DNA of 64,000 nt from Chitinophagales bacterium (lineage in GTDB: Bacteria > Bacteroidota > Bacteroidia > Chitinophagales > Chitinophagaceae), in contig JAFLBM010000013.1 in assembly GCA_017303455.1 (NCBI GenBank), positions 1 to 64,000 on the forward strand, read 5' to 3'. A program made the translations under genes and the position numbers. The notes under the pieces were generated by a model. It ran no database searches and had not been told where the DNA came from. It was given only the letters and a program-made list of their open reading frames with translations. This document shows positions 1-10,265 of the stretch, in pieces. Within the stretch, counting starts at the first letter, position 1, and each line of letters opens with the position of its first letter.

Positions 1-3000
1 TCTTGTATTCAAAGTAAACTGGCTTGCCCATACATCATTGCCATTTACAATCGAGTCAGGAGAAAAATATACCGCATCATACCATGAGGGGTAATAAGCC
101 AGGCCGGGATTATAGCCAGTGTTCTTTACTGTCCAGCTTACAGTATATGGTCTGGCCACGGTGGCGGTATCCGGACCGGACGCAGCTGTTACAATATGAT
201 CAACCAGCGGATTTACCAGCACCTTTGCACCGGAGCCGGTTACATTATTATTGCTATTTGTTGCTTCATACACATTGCCGTTGGCATTTGTTTTTACAAA
301 GAAGTAAGCAGTAGAATAGGCAGTTTGAGGAAAGCAAGCGTTGATCTGCCAGCCGAGAGACATACTTACATTGAACGAATCAGTGTAGCCGGCACCGGAT
401 GTTACTATTTCAGTATGCTCTCTCTTTGCAACAAAATAACTGGTTGCCGGATTGTAGGTGGCACTGCAACTGATAAAAATACTGTCGACCCAGGTACCGT
501 AAGTACTGCCGGGGCCATTATTGGTTACTGTATATTTTATTTTCGAGTTGTAAATGGTGAAAAGTGAATCGGCCAATGAAACGGTTGTTACAACCAGGTC
601 GGCAGGTGTTGGATTCAGCACATTGGTAACTGCCGCTGCACTGATATTATTACTGTAACTGGTTTCCCGGAATGTACTGTCAAAATTGGTATGCACATAG
701 AAATACCTGTTCCCGGAAGCTGATGGTGGAATAGTGTAGCTTATTGAATGCGGTACAGCTGTGCCGGCAGGTAAATTTTCTGTAAATGTCTGCGTACTGA
801 TAAGCTGTGCTGAGCCGTCAAATACGGCAGAATTGCTGATATAGATTTTGTCTTTGCGGACAGCATTGAATACAGATCCGGGTCCATTATTCAGCACATT
901 GTAGTTTATAGTAAGTGACTGTCCGGCATTGGCTGTGGAAGGAATAGTTACTGATACTGTTGCATCCGGTCGCTGAACAGTGATGGGCAGTGTACTTCGT
1001 CTTATTTGCGGAATACCGGGGTATTCAAATACAGTTTGCATAGCATTTGCCCTGACATACACATAATAATTGCCGGGTTGCAGATCTGCAGGTATCACAA
1101 AGTTCAATACGGCAGGATGGTTTGAACCCGGTCTTGCAACATTTGATGTATTAATGTTTTCTGTTGAAGGATCAGTTCCGGTAGTAATACATTTTATTGC
1201 AGGAGCCATGTCTGGATTAATTCCACTGTTTAATTCGGTGTGTATTTTCTCGCCTGCCAGTATCGCATTTCCGGTAATACCAGCAGGGTCGGTGCTCAGG
1301 TAAACCCTGTCAATCCAGTAGCTGGAACCAAAACCGATACTGTCGCTTAACCGGATACCTGTACCTGCTGTTCCGGGCAGGCTGCATGATCCTGAAGGAA
1401 TATAGTAGTGCCCCTTATTTTTTTCCAGGTTATCATTGAAACCGGTATTGAGAATATTCCAGTTTACACCTACCGGCTGTGTGGTACCGGCTGTAGTAAC
1501 TGGTACTGCCAGGCTGTTGATGGTAAGTTGTGGAGTAGGGGTAAGGAATACTTGTAGTTGCTTATTGTTGATGTTATTGTTGGCTAAAGCCCCTTCATAC
1601 AAGCTGGCAGTGCTATTAGTATGAACATAAATAAACCACTGGCCGGAAATAAAATTGGGGATTACTACCTGAACTGATTTTGTATAGGCACTATCAGCCA
1701 GTAATTGTGTGTTGTTTAAAATTGCCACATCCAATGTGTTTGGATAGTAAGTGCCGTTTGCTTTTGGAAGTTTTAACAGGATAGCATTATTGATATTGAA
1801 AATGGGGCTTTGAGAAATATACAGTTTATCCGACCAGCTGCTGCCGGTTGGTGTAAATACACCATAGTTTTTTACTTTGTAAGTAACATTTATAGTGCTT
1901 CCAGAGAAAACAGCCGCAGGAGTAAATACTGTATCTACCCGGAGGTCAGGTGTGGGAGAAAGAGTTACATTGACCGGTTGCGGCGCTCTTGCCGTATCAT
2001 TCAGTATGGTCATTTGCTGTACTGAACTGTTTGCCGGGTAATTAGTAATAACATAAACATACAAGGGTTGGCTATAGTTAAGCGGCAAAGTGAAATTGAT
2101 AGAATTATCATAGTGCTGACCACTGTCTAGGGCTGCAATATTATTGCGGGTTCCAATTAACAAAGGCCTTACCGGGAATTCCAGGTAATTCCATCCCCCG
2201 GGATTGGTATTAGGTGGAATATTAAATGCGGGTATAGTATCAAAAGAAAGAAATACAGCGTCTGTCCAGGCTTGGTTAGTAATCGTATTTCCGGGACCGG
2301 CATTGGTTACTCTCCAATTCAAGGTTATGGTTTGGCCAGAGAAGGCAGCTGCAGGGGCCTGCACATGGCTGACCACCAGGTCGGGTAATTTCTTTAACCT
2401 GAAATACTGAACTGGTCCAGTAGTTTCAAGGCATGCATTTTTAGAAACAATTCTCCATTTATATGCTTTATGATATTGTAAAGCACCTTGAGGCAGGATA
2501 TAAGATACATTAGCGATATTGGCTGCATAAGGTGTGGATGGTTGTGCGGTAGCAGAATCCCATATATACAGATCATAGGTCAGTGCATTGCTGCCTGGTA
2601 ACCAGGAAAGATTTAATGGCAGTGTTTGATCTGTTGCTCCATCTGCCGGCAGCATGTTAGAGACGGCTCCCGGGGTAACTGCTGTAACTATATTAACCAA
2701 TAATGAGTCGTTGGCTGTTGCTGCACCACAAGCTCCGGTGGCAAAAACGATCAATGTATATGAACCTGCTCCGCCCCATGTAATAGTTACTGTATCAGCG
2801 GTGGATGGATATGTAGTGCCATCAGATAAGCGCCAATTATATGTAAGACCATTTACTTTATTTATCCGGTAAGTAACGGACTGACCCGGGCATACAAACT
2901 GAGGTCCTGCAATCGTGGTAAGTTCTGCTACTCTTACACAGAATGTTCTGTTAACAGCAGTGGCGGCCAGGTAATTCGTATCACCATGCTGATTGGCTGT

Positions 3001-6000
3001 AACACTAACGGTACCGGGCCCTGTAAATGTTAGCTGATTTCCTGCCAATGTTGCCGGTCCGGACAATAAGGTGTAGCTCGCTGGTAGGGCAGAACTTGCC
3101 GTTGCATTTAAAGTAAATGGTGATGCATTTATACTTTGGTCAGCAATAACCGGAAAATTTATGGTTTGAGTAGCCTTATCAATAATTAAGTCTTGAAACA
3201 CTAAAGCAGCAGTATCATAGACATCATCGCCTTGCTGTGTAGCCTGGATGGTGGCTGTACCCGTAGCTGTTATTGAGTAAGTATTTCCTGATAAGGACCC
3301 CGGTCCGTTAACAAGTGCCAGTGTTACCGGGAAACCTGATGTGGCCGTTGCAGTTATAGAGAAGGGAGCATCTCCATAGGTCTTATTAGGTATTGCAGGA
3401 AAATTGATGGTTTGAGGTACGGAGTTTACTGCAAATGAAATAATGTTGGATGAAGGGCCATTACCACAAAGATTATAATAGGTTACTTTATAATTCCCGG
3501 CTAAGGAGGCATAATAAGATGAGTTAGCTGCACCAGCAATCAATGTATCATTCCGGTACCAGCGAAAGCCGATCGCATGCTGAGCTGCATCGGGTGCCGT
3601 AGCATATAACCAGCGTCCGGCTTTTGTTATTGTTGCAGCGGCGGTTGGAGCAGGATAGCTTACCGTAATATTTCTGTTCGATGAGGGGCCGTTTCCACAT
3701 CCATTAAAAGTACCGAGTGTTATTGTTCTTGTTCCGGGAGTTGTCCAGGTAACATAGGCCGTATCCTGGTTAGTGGTAAAAGTACCGCCACCACTTAATG
3801 ACCAGTTATAGCTCACACCGGTTTCTCTCTGGCTGGGATAATATTTGTGTATACCTGAGCTGATACAACCAATGGCGGAACCCTCAATTGAAAAGCTGAC
3901 TAACGGAATTGTTTTGACGGCTAGCGGTTTTGAATTGATGCTTGTATCCGGCGGAGCCGTACCGGTTAATCTTACCCGGTATGCCGATGAAAGCGTTGTA
4001 TTGACCGGAATAGAAGCGGTAATACTATCCGAATTCACAGCACTAACCCTTTGTCCTATATTTATCGGATTGGCAAAACTGCCGGTACTGTCTGATAGCT
4101 GGGCTGTGAAAGTATTGGTTGGGAACATTAATGTGTCTGCCGTAAAATGTACTTTGAAAGATGAACCGCGACAGGCAACAGAATCCATATTGGTTACAGT
4201 AATGACGGGTATCCGGGGTGGTATTACATAACCTAATGTTACCGGGCCGAAGGATGATAAAAAATCCTGAGAGGTAACATAAGCTTCATGAAGATTACCG
4301 GTTACCGATAAAGCTCCGTTGTTAATCCATTGTGAGTCGTTCCATTGGCTGGCACGGAGGCTATAAACGGAGGAAATCTGCTGACTGCGGGTACTGTCGT
4401 ACTGAAGATTGATTCGAACATTACTGTTGCCGTTATTCCTGGTAAACATCCAGTATTCTTTTCCTGAAACCGTTGTTAGTGATGAAACATATTGTGCGGT
4501 ATCATAACCTGCAGAAGCTGGATTAGTTCTGAAATATTGTGCTGTAAAAGCATCAGTAACCTGTGTCGGCGCACTGGCCATTGTTAATAATGCTTTTTTC
4601 AGGCTGTCACCTACGACGAACGTAAATTGGTCATTCCCGATTTTTTTGACAGGCCCCCACACCCAGCTTTCAGAGCTATGACAGTTAATGGATGCATTAT
4701 CTTCTGCGATAAGCAATGCAGAAGGAGTCGTTTTTATCAAACCGCCACTCAGGCAAGCTGTATTTCTGAGGAAAATATCCTGTTCCGGTATAATCAGCTG
4801 GGCCTTGGAAAATTTATCTGTATAAAGATTATTGAAAGCCACTGGTACAGTTCCAAACTGCCGGATATATGAGTTAGCACCTCCGTTGAAATTGACAGTA
4901 TTCAAATTAATCAATGAGGGATTGACATCCGTATTCAGGTTCAGGTCACCACCGATGTGCAGGGTGCCCCCTGTGCCGGCACTGAGATTGGCGATAGATG
5001 TATAGGCAATTCCCAATGACCCGGAAATGTAATCATCCCCTGAAGCTGAGAGAATGGTATGGGCACCGGGTACCTGGCTGGCACCAAAGATGGTTAGGTC
5101 ATTATTGAAATGGTTATTGCTTATTTCGGCAAGCCCCGATCTGCCGGTACTATCTATTAAAATAACATTTCCGGTGAACGTATTATAAGCAAAAAACAAG
5201 CTGCCAAAATATTTGTCTATCGTAATTGTAGTGTTTGCCTGGATACCGGCATCGAAAATATATGGATCATTGATCTTATTGAATTGAATGGAATTAGCGT
5301 TATAGATATCACCATCATCAATGTGAAGTGTGTCTTTGCAAACAAGATTATACCCGTTCATGTCGAGATATCTTCCGCTTTCAATGATCAGTCCGCCGAT
5401 TGACAGGTTTGTATTTGCAACAGGATTATCAGTCACACCGTTTGGAATATATACCTGGTCACAGTTTCCGGGTACACCCGCTGGGCTCCAGTTGTCAGGA
5501 TCGTTCCAGTCAAAACCATTGGTACCTGTCCATGTTTTTAGTACCCCGCTTGTACAACCTGGTCCGCAACCTGCCTGTATTTCAGCTATGCTTGTACAGC
5601 CCGGTGCATTGTTTTGTACAACACCAAAGCCTCCGTTATTTAGATAGTTACATACCGGATCAAAGGAACATACAGATAATTGGGGATTGTTTTCGATTTG
5701 TATGCCTTCGGTATTGTTATCCTGTATATCCAGGCTGTTATTGAGAAATGCCAGAGAGGTAATCAGTGGATTCTCATATATCCGTAAACGCCTGCCAATC
5801 GTAAGGATATTGCCCAGGCCGGTGAGGTTTGAAAGCTGGTTGTTGCCATGAAAATCAAGATCACCATTGCTTATGGAGGTAATATTGCTTAAAGCACTTA
5901 TGTCAGTAAGCGCATCGTTTGCCCACAACGAAATACCGCCCGGAACATCTCCCGAAACCTGGTTAAACCCGTTAAGTGTAGTGAGATTGGGATTTATCCA

Positions 6001-6921
6001 AAAATAAAAGTTTGAACAACCGGTAACATTATTCAATCCTGCGAGTGATGTTAAACCGGTGTTGATCATCCAGATCGTTCCAAGATTGGTGGTAATAAGA
6101 TTATCACTCAAACCGGTGAGTGTGGTAAGATTGTCAAGCCCGGAAAATAAAAATCCAAATACATACTCAAGATTTGTTAAGCCCAGGGATGTAAGTGAAG
6201 AAAGCCGTTCCAGTCTTAAGTAGCCGTTGACGGAAGTAAGGTTGGCTAAGCTGCTTAAACTTGTAATAGGTGAAAGCCGTAAATCAAGATAACCATTTAT
6301 GTGTACAATATTTTCCAACCCGTTTAAATTAGACAGGGACGTACTGTCAATAAATACTCCTCCGATTGTATCAATATTATTACTCAAACCTGCCAAGCTG
6401 GTTAATGCAGGTAGCCTGTTAATAATTACTTCGCCCAGGGTGGTCAGGTTATTTAAACCAAAACTCGTTTGCAGAAAGTTGTATTGCAGCTCAAGTGTAT
6501 CTCCAACAAATACAAGAGCTGTTAAATCAGCAAGGGAAGTAATTGAAGTATAGGAAATTTTTAATTTTTGCGAAACACTTTGAATTTCGTGTAATGAATC
6601 AAGCCGGGTGATGGCTGGGGTTGCTCCTTGCCCGTTAATTTCAAGGATTTCAATAGAGGAGCATCCGGGGTAAAGAATCTTAAAACTGTCTATCTGGGAT
6701 TGCCTGGTCAGAATAATAGTATCGCAGGTTGCTTCCGGAACATTTAGGTTCCGGTTTGAATTGGGCGGGTTATGCATCGTATTGGCTGAAGCCCATTGGG
6801 GTACAACCAATTTACTTTCCAGTTCACTCATATTCACTTTTTGTGCCGCCCTTCTTTGTGAGAAAGCAGGCTGTGAAAACAGCAATGCATTCAAAATGAG
6901 AAGATAAAAGAGTCTGGTCAT
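1..6921 (-). CDS. Giant secreted adhesin-like protein, 5' part only (LRR, Ig-like, CARDB repeats)
   Basis: The frame is open on the minus strand from ATG at 6921 to the left edge, giving at least 2307 codons with the C-terminus outside the window. It starts with a signal peptide (about residues 1-22, ending AFSQ). Residues about 60-400 are rich in 'LTSLAGL'-type leucine repeats resembling bacterial LRR or receptor-L domains. Next come a Cys-rich stretch, PKD/Ig-like segments, two MBG-like repeats with 'QTINFP' (about 1164 and 1252), and an FN3-like segment (about 1410). At least six CARDB-like repeats of roughly 140 residues follow (near 1510, 1657, 1797, 1984, 2107, 2240; motif 'DLVV...YTVTNNGPGS'). 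These domains are typical of cell-surface adhesins in gliding Bacteroidota. A T9SS sorting domain would be expected at the missing C-terminus, but that cannot be seen. No ligand can be assigned. Confidence 0.85.
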   Translation of the reverse strand, partial: MTRLFYLLILNALLFSQPAFSQRRAAQKVNMSELESKLVVPQWASANTMHNPPNSNRNLNVPEATCDTIILTRQSQIDSFKILYPGCSSIEILEINGQGATPAITRLDSLHEIQSVSQKLKISYTSITSLADLTALVFVGDTLELQYNFLQTSFGLNNLTTLGEVIINRLPALTSLAGLSNNIDTIGGVFIDSTSLSNLNGLENIVHINGYLDLRLSPITSLSSLANLTSVNGYLRLERLSSLTSLGLTNLEYVFGFLFSGLDNLTTLTGLSDNLITTNLGTIWMINTGLTSLAGLNNVTGCSNFYFWINPNLTTLNGFNQVSGDVPGGISLWANDALTDISALSNITSISNGDLDFHGNNQLSNLTGLGNILTIGRRLRIYENPLITSLAFLNNSLDIQDNNTEGIQIENNPQLSVCSFDPVCNYLNNGGFGVVQNNAPGCTSIAEIQAGCGPGCTSGVLKTWTGTNGFDWNDPDNWSPAGVPGNCDQVYIPNGVTDNPVANTNLSIGGLIIESGRYLDMNGYNLVCKDTLHIDDGDIYNANSIQFNKINDPYIFDAGIQANTTITIDKYFGSLFFAYNTFTGNVILIDSTGRSGLAEISNNHFNNDLTIFGASQVPGAHTILSASGDDYISGSLGIAYTSIANLSAGTGGTLHIGGDLNLNTDVNPSLINLNTVNFNGGANSYIRQFGTVPVAFNNLYTDKFSKAQLIIPEQDIFLRNTACLSGGLIKTTPSALLIAEDNASINCHSSESWVWGPVKKIGNDQFTFVVGDSLKKALLTMASAPTQVTDAFTAQYFRTNPASAGYDTAQYVSSLTTVSGKEYWMFTRNNGNSNVRINLQYDSTRSQQISSVYSLRASQWNDSQWINNGALSVTGNLHEAYVTSQDFLSSFGPVTLGYVIPPRIPVITVTNMDSVACRGSSFKVHFTADTLMFPTNTFTAQLSDSTGSFANPINIGQRVSAVNSDSITASIPVNTTLSSAYRVRLTGTAPPDTSINSKPLAVKTIPLVSFSIEGSAIGCISSGIHKYYPSQRETGVSYNWSLSGGGTFTTNQDTAYVTWTTPGTRTITLGTFNGCGNGPSSNRNITVSYPAPTAAATITKAGRWLYATAPDAAQHAIGFRWYRNDTLIAGAANSSYYASLAGNYKVTYYNLCGNGPSSNIISFAVNSVPQTINFPAIPNKTYGDAPFSITATATSGFPVTLALVNGPGSLSGNTYSITATGTATIQATQQGDDVYDTAALVFQDLIIDKATQTINFPVIADQSINASPFTLNATASSALPASYTLLSGPATLAGNQLTFTGPGTVSVTANQHGDTNYLAATAVNRTFCVRVAELTTIAGPQFVCPGQSVTYRINKVNGLTYNWRLSDGTTYPSTADTVTITWGGAGSYTLIVFATGACGAATANDSLLVNIVTAVTPGAVSNMLPADGATDQTLPLNLSWLPGSNALTYDLYIWDSATAQPSTPYAANIANVSYILPQGALQYHKAYKWRIVSKNACLETTGPVQYFRLKKLPDLVVSHVQAPAAAFSGQTITLNWRVTNAGPGNTITNQAWTDAVFLSFDTIPAFNIPPNTNPGGWNYLEFPVRPLLIGTRNNIAALDSGQHYDNSINFTLPLNYSQPLYVYVITNYPANSSVQQMTILNDTARAPQPVNVTLSPTPDLRVDTVFTPAAVFSGSTINVTYKVKNYGVFTPTGSSWSDKLYISQSPIFNINNAILLKLPKANGTYYPNTLDVAILNNTQLLADSAYTKSVQVVIPNFISGQWFIYVHTNSTASLYEGALANNNINNKQLQVFLTPTPQLTINSLAVPVTTAGTTQPVGVNWNILNTGFNDNLEKNKGHYYIPSGSCSLPGTAGTGIRLSDSIGFGSSYWIDRVYLSTDPAGITGNAILAGEKIHTELNSGINPDMAPAIKCITTGTDPSTENINTSNVARPGSNHPAVLNFVIPADLQPGNYYVYVRANAMQTVFEYPGIPQIRRSTLPITVQRPDATVSVTIPSTANAGQSLTINYNVLNNGPGSVFNAVRKDKIYISNSAVFDGSAQLISTQTFTENLPAGTAVPHSISYTIPPSASGNRYFYVHTNFDSTFRETSYSNNISAAAVTNVLNPTPADLVVTTVSLADSLFTIYNSKIKYTVTNNGPGSTYGTWVDSIFISCSATYNPATSYFVAKREHTEIVTSGAGYTDSFNVSMSLGWQINACFPQTAYSTAYFFVKTNANGNVYEATNSNNNVTGSGAKVLVNPLVDHIVTAASGPDTATVARPYTVSWTVKNTGYNPGLAYYPSWYDAVYFSPDSIVNGNDVWASQFTLNTR

Positions 6922-7127
6922 CAGTCAGTTTTTAGTATCGTTTAAACTGCAAAGGCAGTTGTATAATCTGTGATTCAGGAAACTTGCAGGATGCTTTGGC
7001 TTGAAAAAGGGTGGATTTTTATACTATAAAAATTGTATTTCGAACAGCCCCGGCCAATACTCAATTTGTAGTACATACTGGAAAATTTGCCGGAATTGGA
7101 ATATTTTAGAAGTATTAAGTGTTAGGA

Positions 7128-9098
7128 ATGAGAAAATTCCGGATTATTTTTTCGCTATTGCTTATTTCCTGTTCTTTCACAGGGTATGCTCAAACTGTCT
7201 TGGCAGACAGCCTGAGGCAGTCGGTTTATGCGGCTAAAACACAAGAAGACCGGCTAAATGCATTGATAAACATGTTTGAAGAGTATCACAGTATTAACCG
7301 TGATACGCTGGATACATATGGCCCGGTGGTTAAAGAACTGGCTGCTGCCAGTAATAACCAACGATTAAAAAGCCTTGCTGCGCTGGCCTATGCTAACTGG
7401 TATTACCGGTGGGGCTGGAGTGACAGTTCAATCGTATTTATTGAACCCGAGATTGTACGGAATTCTGCAGATGATCCGGCAACAAGAGATATTTACTTCA
7501 AACTGACCAGGGCCAGGGCCCTGTATCTTGGATCGAAATCAAGATTTGCAGAAGCCCTGGATGTTTTATATGGTATTCTGCCAAAAGCAGAGCAGTACAA
7601 TGATACCCTCACAATTGGATTAACTTGTAATACAATGGGCTCCATTGCTATTGCAAGGCAGCAACCAAATGAAGCATTGAAATGGATCAACCGTGCTATT
7701 TTGGTTGCGGGCAGCAAAAACAGGCATTTGCAGGTGCTCGCACCAGCCTATATCAATGCCGGATATGCATATGCATCACTTTCTAAAATGGACTCAGCCA
7801 GCTATTTCATTGAAAAAGGCCTGCCACTCTGCCGGCAAATACAAAACCTGAATTATGTTGCTACAGCCCTGCGAATACAAACAAATATCTATACAGCAGC
7901 AAAACAATATCAGCTTGCTGAAAAAGCCCTGCTTGAAATGATCAGTACCAGGGCAAAGCTGACGTCGGCAAATCTTATTGTGGAAGATAATCTTCAGCTG
8001 GCTGATTTTTATGCTAATTCAGGACAAATAGATAAAGCTATTGACATATGCAGGAGTAATTTAAAAAAGGGTGATATAGTTACAGCAAATAATGGTTCAA
8101 ATGAAGTTGTAAGTAATGATCCAAAACTCAGGGTTACTTTTCTGGAAAAACTGGCAGGATATTATAAGCAGGCAGGAAGATTGGATGAATACCAATTGTT
8201 ACTTGAAGAACTGGTAGGTGCCAAAGATTCTTTATATGCCGCTAATTCCGCCGAGGCAATTGTGGAGTTGCAAACAAAGTACGAGGTGCAGAGGAAGGAG
8301 AATACCATACTTCAGCAGAAATATGACCTTCAACGAAAGAATTTCTTGTTTTATGGTTCAATAGTCTTGATAGCCCTTCTTTTAATTTCCGGGACGGCTT
8401 TGTTCAGAAGTTACCGAAAAAAACAAAAGGCAAGGGTTGAAAAATTGATGGAAGAGGAAAGAAGACAGGCTGAAGAAGCAATAAAAAAAGCAGAAGAAAA
8501 GGAAAGGGTGCGGATAGCTTCGGACCTGCATGATAATCTTGGCGCTTATGCTGCTTCTATGGCTTCCAATCTCAGCTATATTCATTTTCCGGATGCCGGC
8601 GAAATAACAAACAATGCGCTTAAGGAGCTGACTAATAACTCTAACGCAATAATCTCACAATTAAATGATACGATCTGGGTATTAAAAAAAGAGGAACTGA
8701 GCCTTACAGCCATTAGTGACAGAATTAAGAATTTCATAAGGGGATTACGAAAAAGTTACCCGGCTGTAAATATTGAGGTGGAAGAGAATATCGCTGTAGA
8801 TCATAAGCTTCCTTCATCGCAGGCCTTTCATTTGTATCGGATGATGCAGGAGGCCGTAAATAATGCGCTGAAGCACAGTAGCGGTGAAAATATTCTGATC
8901 AAAATAACCGGAGCGAATAATTGGGAAGTCACTATTGCTGATGATGGTAAAGGTTTTAATATTAATGAAGTTAAGTCAAATGCAGGTAACGGGTTGTCAA
9001 ACATAATGGAAAGAAGCGATGAGGCTGGCTGGACTGTTAGCTGGGAAAGAGCAATTCCACGGGGAATGATTGTAAAAATTATATCTACTACAAATTGA
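7128..9098 (+). CDS. TPR-type sensor histidine kinase
   Basis: This 656-residue kinase has a signal peptide (ending GYAQ), a periplasmic helical region of TPR-like repeats (about 30-380), one membrane segment near residues 405-428, a charged coiled coil, and a cytoplasmic kinase core. The phospho-acceptor is His468 in 'SDLHDNLGAY', the HisKA_3 type found in NarL/LuxR-linked kinases. The HATPase has an N box ('EAVNNALKHS') and a G box ('DDGKGFN', 'GNGLSNI'). I chose ATG 7128 over an in-frame GTG at 7119 because it starts the signal peptide directly. The regulator gene follows 41 bases downstream, so the two probably form a two-component system. The signal sensed is unknown. Confidence 0.9.
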   Translation: MRKFRIIFSLLLISCSFTGYAQTVLADSLRQSVYAAKTQEDRLNALINMFEEYHSINRDTLDTYGPVVKELAAASNNQRLKSLAALAYANWYYRWGWSDSSIVFIEPEIVRNSADDPATRDIYFKLTRARALYLGSKSRFAEALDVLYGILPKAEQYNDTLTIGLTCNTMGSIAIARQQPNEALKWINRAILVAGSKNRHLQVLAPAYINAGYAYASLSKMDSASYFIEKGLPLCRQIQNLNYVATALRIQTNIYTAAKQYQLAEKALLEMISTRAKLTSANLIVEDNLQLADFYANSGQIDKAIDICRSNLKKGDIVTANNGSNEVVSNDPKLRVTFLEKLAGYYKQAGRLDEYQLLLEELVGAKDSLYAANSAEAIVELQTKYEVQRKENTILQQKYDLQRKNFLFYGSIVLIALLLISGTALFRSYRKKQKARVEKLMEEERRQAEEAIKKAEEKERVRIASDLHDNLGAYAASMASNLSYIHFPDAGEITNNALKELTNNSNAIISQLNDTIWVLKKEELSLTAISDRIKNFIRGLRKSYPAVNIEVEENIAVDHKLPSSQAFHLYRMMQEAVNNALKHSSGENILIKITGANNWEVTIADDGKGFNINEVKSNAGNGLSNIMERSDEAGWTVSWERAIPRGMIVKIISTTN

Positions 9099-9139
9099 TT
9101 ATTTTTTCTGAATCAGCTTATTCTAACTTTATCCTGTCT

Positions 9140-9814
9140 ATGAATTTTACTGTAGCACTTTGTGAGGACAATAACGTAAACCGCAATACTTTTTTGCAAA
9201 AAATTCAGGTATTGGGCAATATGCAGGTGGTATTTGTAGCTGCTAACGGGCATGATTGCCTGGAGCAATTGAAAGGGATGCCGCAATCTAAGCTTCCCCA
9301 GGTGATTTTCATGGACCTGGAAATGCCGCTCATGAACGGTATTGAAGCAATAAGACTGGCCAAGTCACTTTATCCTTCGGTGCATTTTATAGTATTAACA
9401 GTGTTTGATGACGATGAAAAGATATTTGAAGCAATAAAATCCGGTGCATCCGGTTATCTCCTTAAACATGAACCTGCCGGTGTATTACAGGAGGCTGTCA
9501 TGAATGTGCTGGAATATGGCGGGGCTCCCATGAGCCCGGCTATTGCCCGGAAAGCATTACAGTTAATGAGCCGGTCATCTATTGGTACCACGGTGCCGGC
9601 AAATCATCCATTGCCGGAAATGATAACAACCCGGGAGGAAGAAATATTGAGACATATGGTAAATGGCTGGGATGCCAAGAAGATCAGTTCGGTGCTAAAT
9701 ATCAGTGTGCTGACGGTAAGAAAGCATATTGCTAATATTTATGAAAAACTGCATGTGCAATCAAGAGCAGAGATCATTAATATGGCGCACCAGAACAAAT
9801 GGTTTAACCAGTAA
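9140..9814 (+). CDS. LuxR/NarL-family response regulator
   Basis: This 224-residue protein has an N-terminal receiver domain with phosphorylation site Asp59 in 'FMDLEMP' and the conserved Thr and Lys positions ('LTVFDD', 'LLKHEP'). A C-terminal LuxR-type helix-turn-helix follows ('TTREEEILRHM', 'LTVRKHIANIYEKL'). It is the likely partner of the HisKA_3 kinase immediately upstream. The frame extends back to a TTG at 9095, but ATG 9140 gives the normal receiver N-terminus. A near-consensus -7 box (TAACTTTA, 9125-9132) just upstream could give it its own promoter. The 3' end overlaps the convergent acetyltransferase gene by 11 bases. Its targets are unknown. Confidence 0.9.
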   Translation: MNFTVALCEDNNVNRNTFLQKIQVLGNMQVVFVAANGHDCLEQLKGMPQSKLPQVIFMDLEMPLMNGIEAIRLAKSLYPSVHFIVLTVFDDDEKIFEAIKSGASGYLLKHEPAGVLQEAVMNVLEYGGAPMSPAIARKALQLMSRSSIGTTVPANHPLPEMITTREEEILRHMVNGWDAKKISSVLNISVLTVRKHIANIYEKLHVQSRAEIINMAHQNKWFNQ

Positions 9815-10259
9815 AATGAAGGGAGCAGTTGATCCATTCACTATCCAGTGTGGCGTTATACTTTTTATAAAAATTGATGGCAGGCTCATTCCATTCCAGC
9901 ACCTGCCACATCATACCCGTAAATTTCTTCTCCTTTGCTTCTTCGATCAGCCGGTCCATTAATAATTTTCCAATGCCTTTTCCTCTTGCCTGTTCCGTAA
10001 CGATGATGTCTTCGAGATACATCCGCTGCCCCTTCCAGGTGGAATAGCGGATATAGTATAATGCAAAACCCTGGATGATCCCATTTTCTTCTGCTACAAA
10101 AGCCCACCAGACCGGGTTCTTTCCAAAACCACTTTCGATGAAATGATCCATGGTGACAGTTACTTCCTGCGGAGCTTTTTCATACAAAGCCAGTTCGTTG
10201 ATGAGTTCCATCATTCTTGCGCTGTCTTCTTTCGCAGCTCTTCTTACCGTTATTGCCAT
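9804..10259 (-). CDS. GNAT N-acetyltransferase, spermidine/thialysine (SSAT)-like
   Basis: This is a 151-residue GNAT protein. The acetyl-CoA-binding P-loop is 'ARGKGIGKLL', preceded by the beta4 strand 'YLEDIIV'. The stretches 'GFALYYIRYSTWKG' and 'EWNEPAINFYKKY' resemble the eukaryotic SSAT/SAT2 family as I remember it ('YLEDFFV', 'EWNEPSINFYKR'). The substrate may therefore be a polyamine or a lysine-like amine, but that is an inference. It starts 6 bases after the stop of the PLP enzyme gene upstream on the same strand, so the two are probably co-transcribed and the substrate may be linked to sulfur amino-acid products. Thialysine, a cysteine-derived lysine analogue, would fit that context. 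Confidence 0.8.
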   Translation of the reverse strand: MAITVRRAAKEDSARMMELINELALYEKAPQEVTVTMDHFIESGFGKNPVWWAFVAEENGIIQGFALYYIRYSTWKGQRMYLEDIIVTEQARGKGIGKLLMDRLIEEAKEKKFTGMMWQVLEWNEPAINFYKKYNATLDSEWINCSLHFTG

Positions 10260-10265
10260 AGTTGT

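Noticed and set aside
196..567. Plus-strand frames within the first 6.9 kb
   Set aside because: They are opposite the continuous 2307-codon minus-strand frame, which has recognisable repeat domains.
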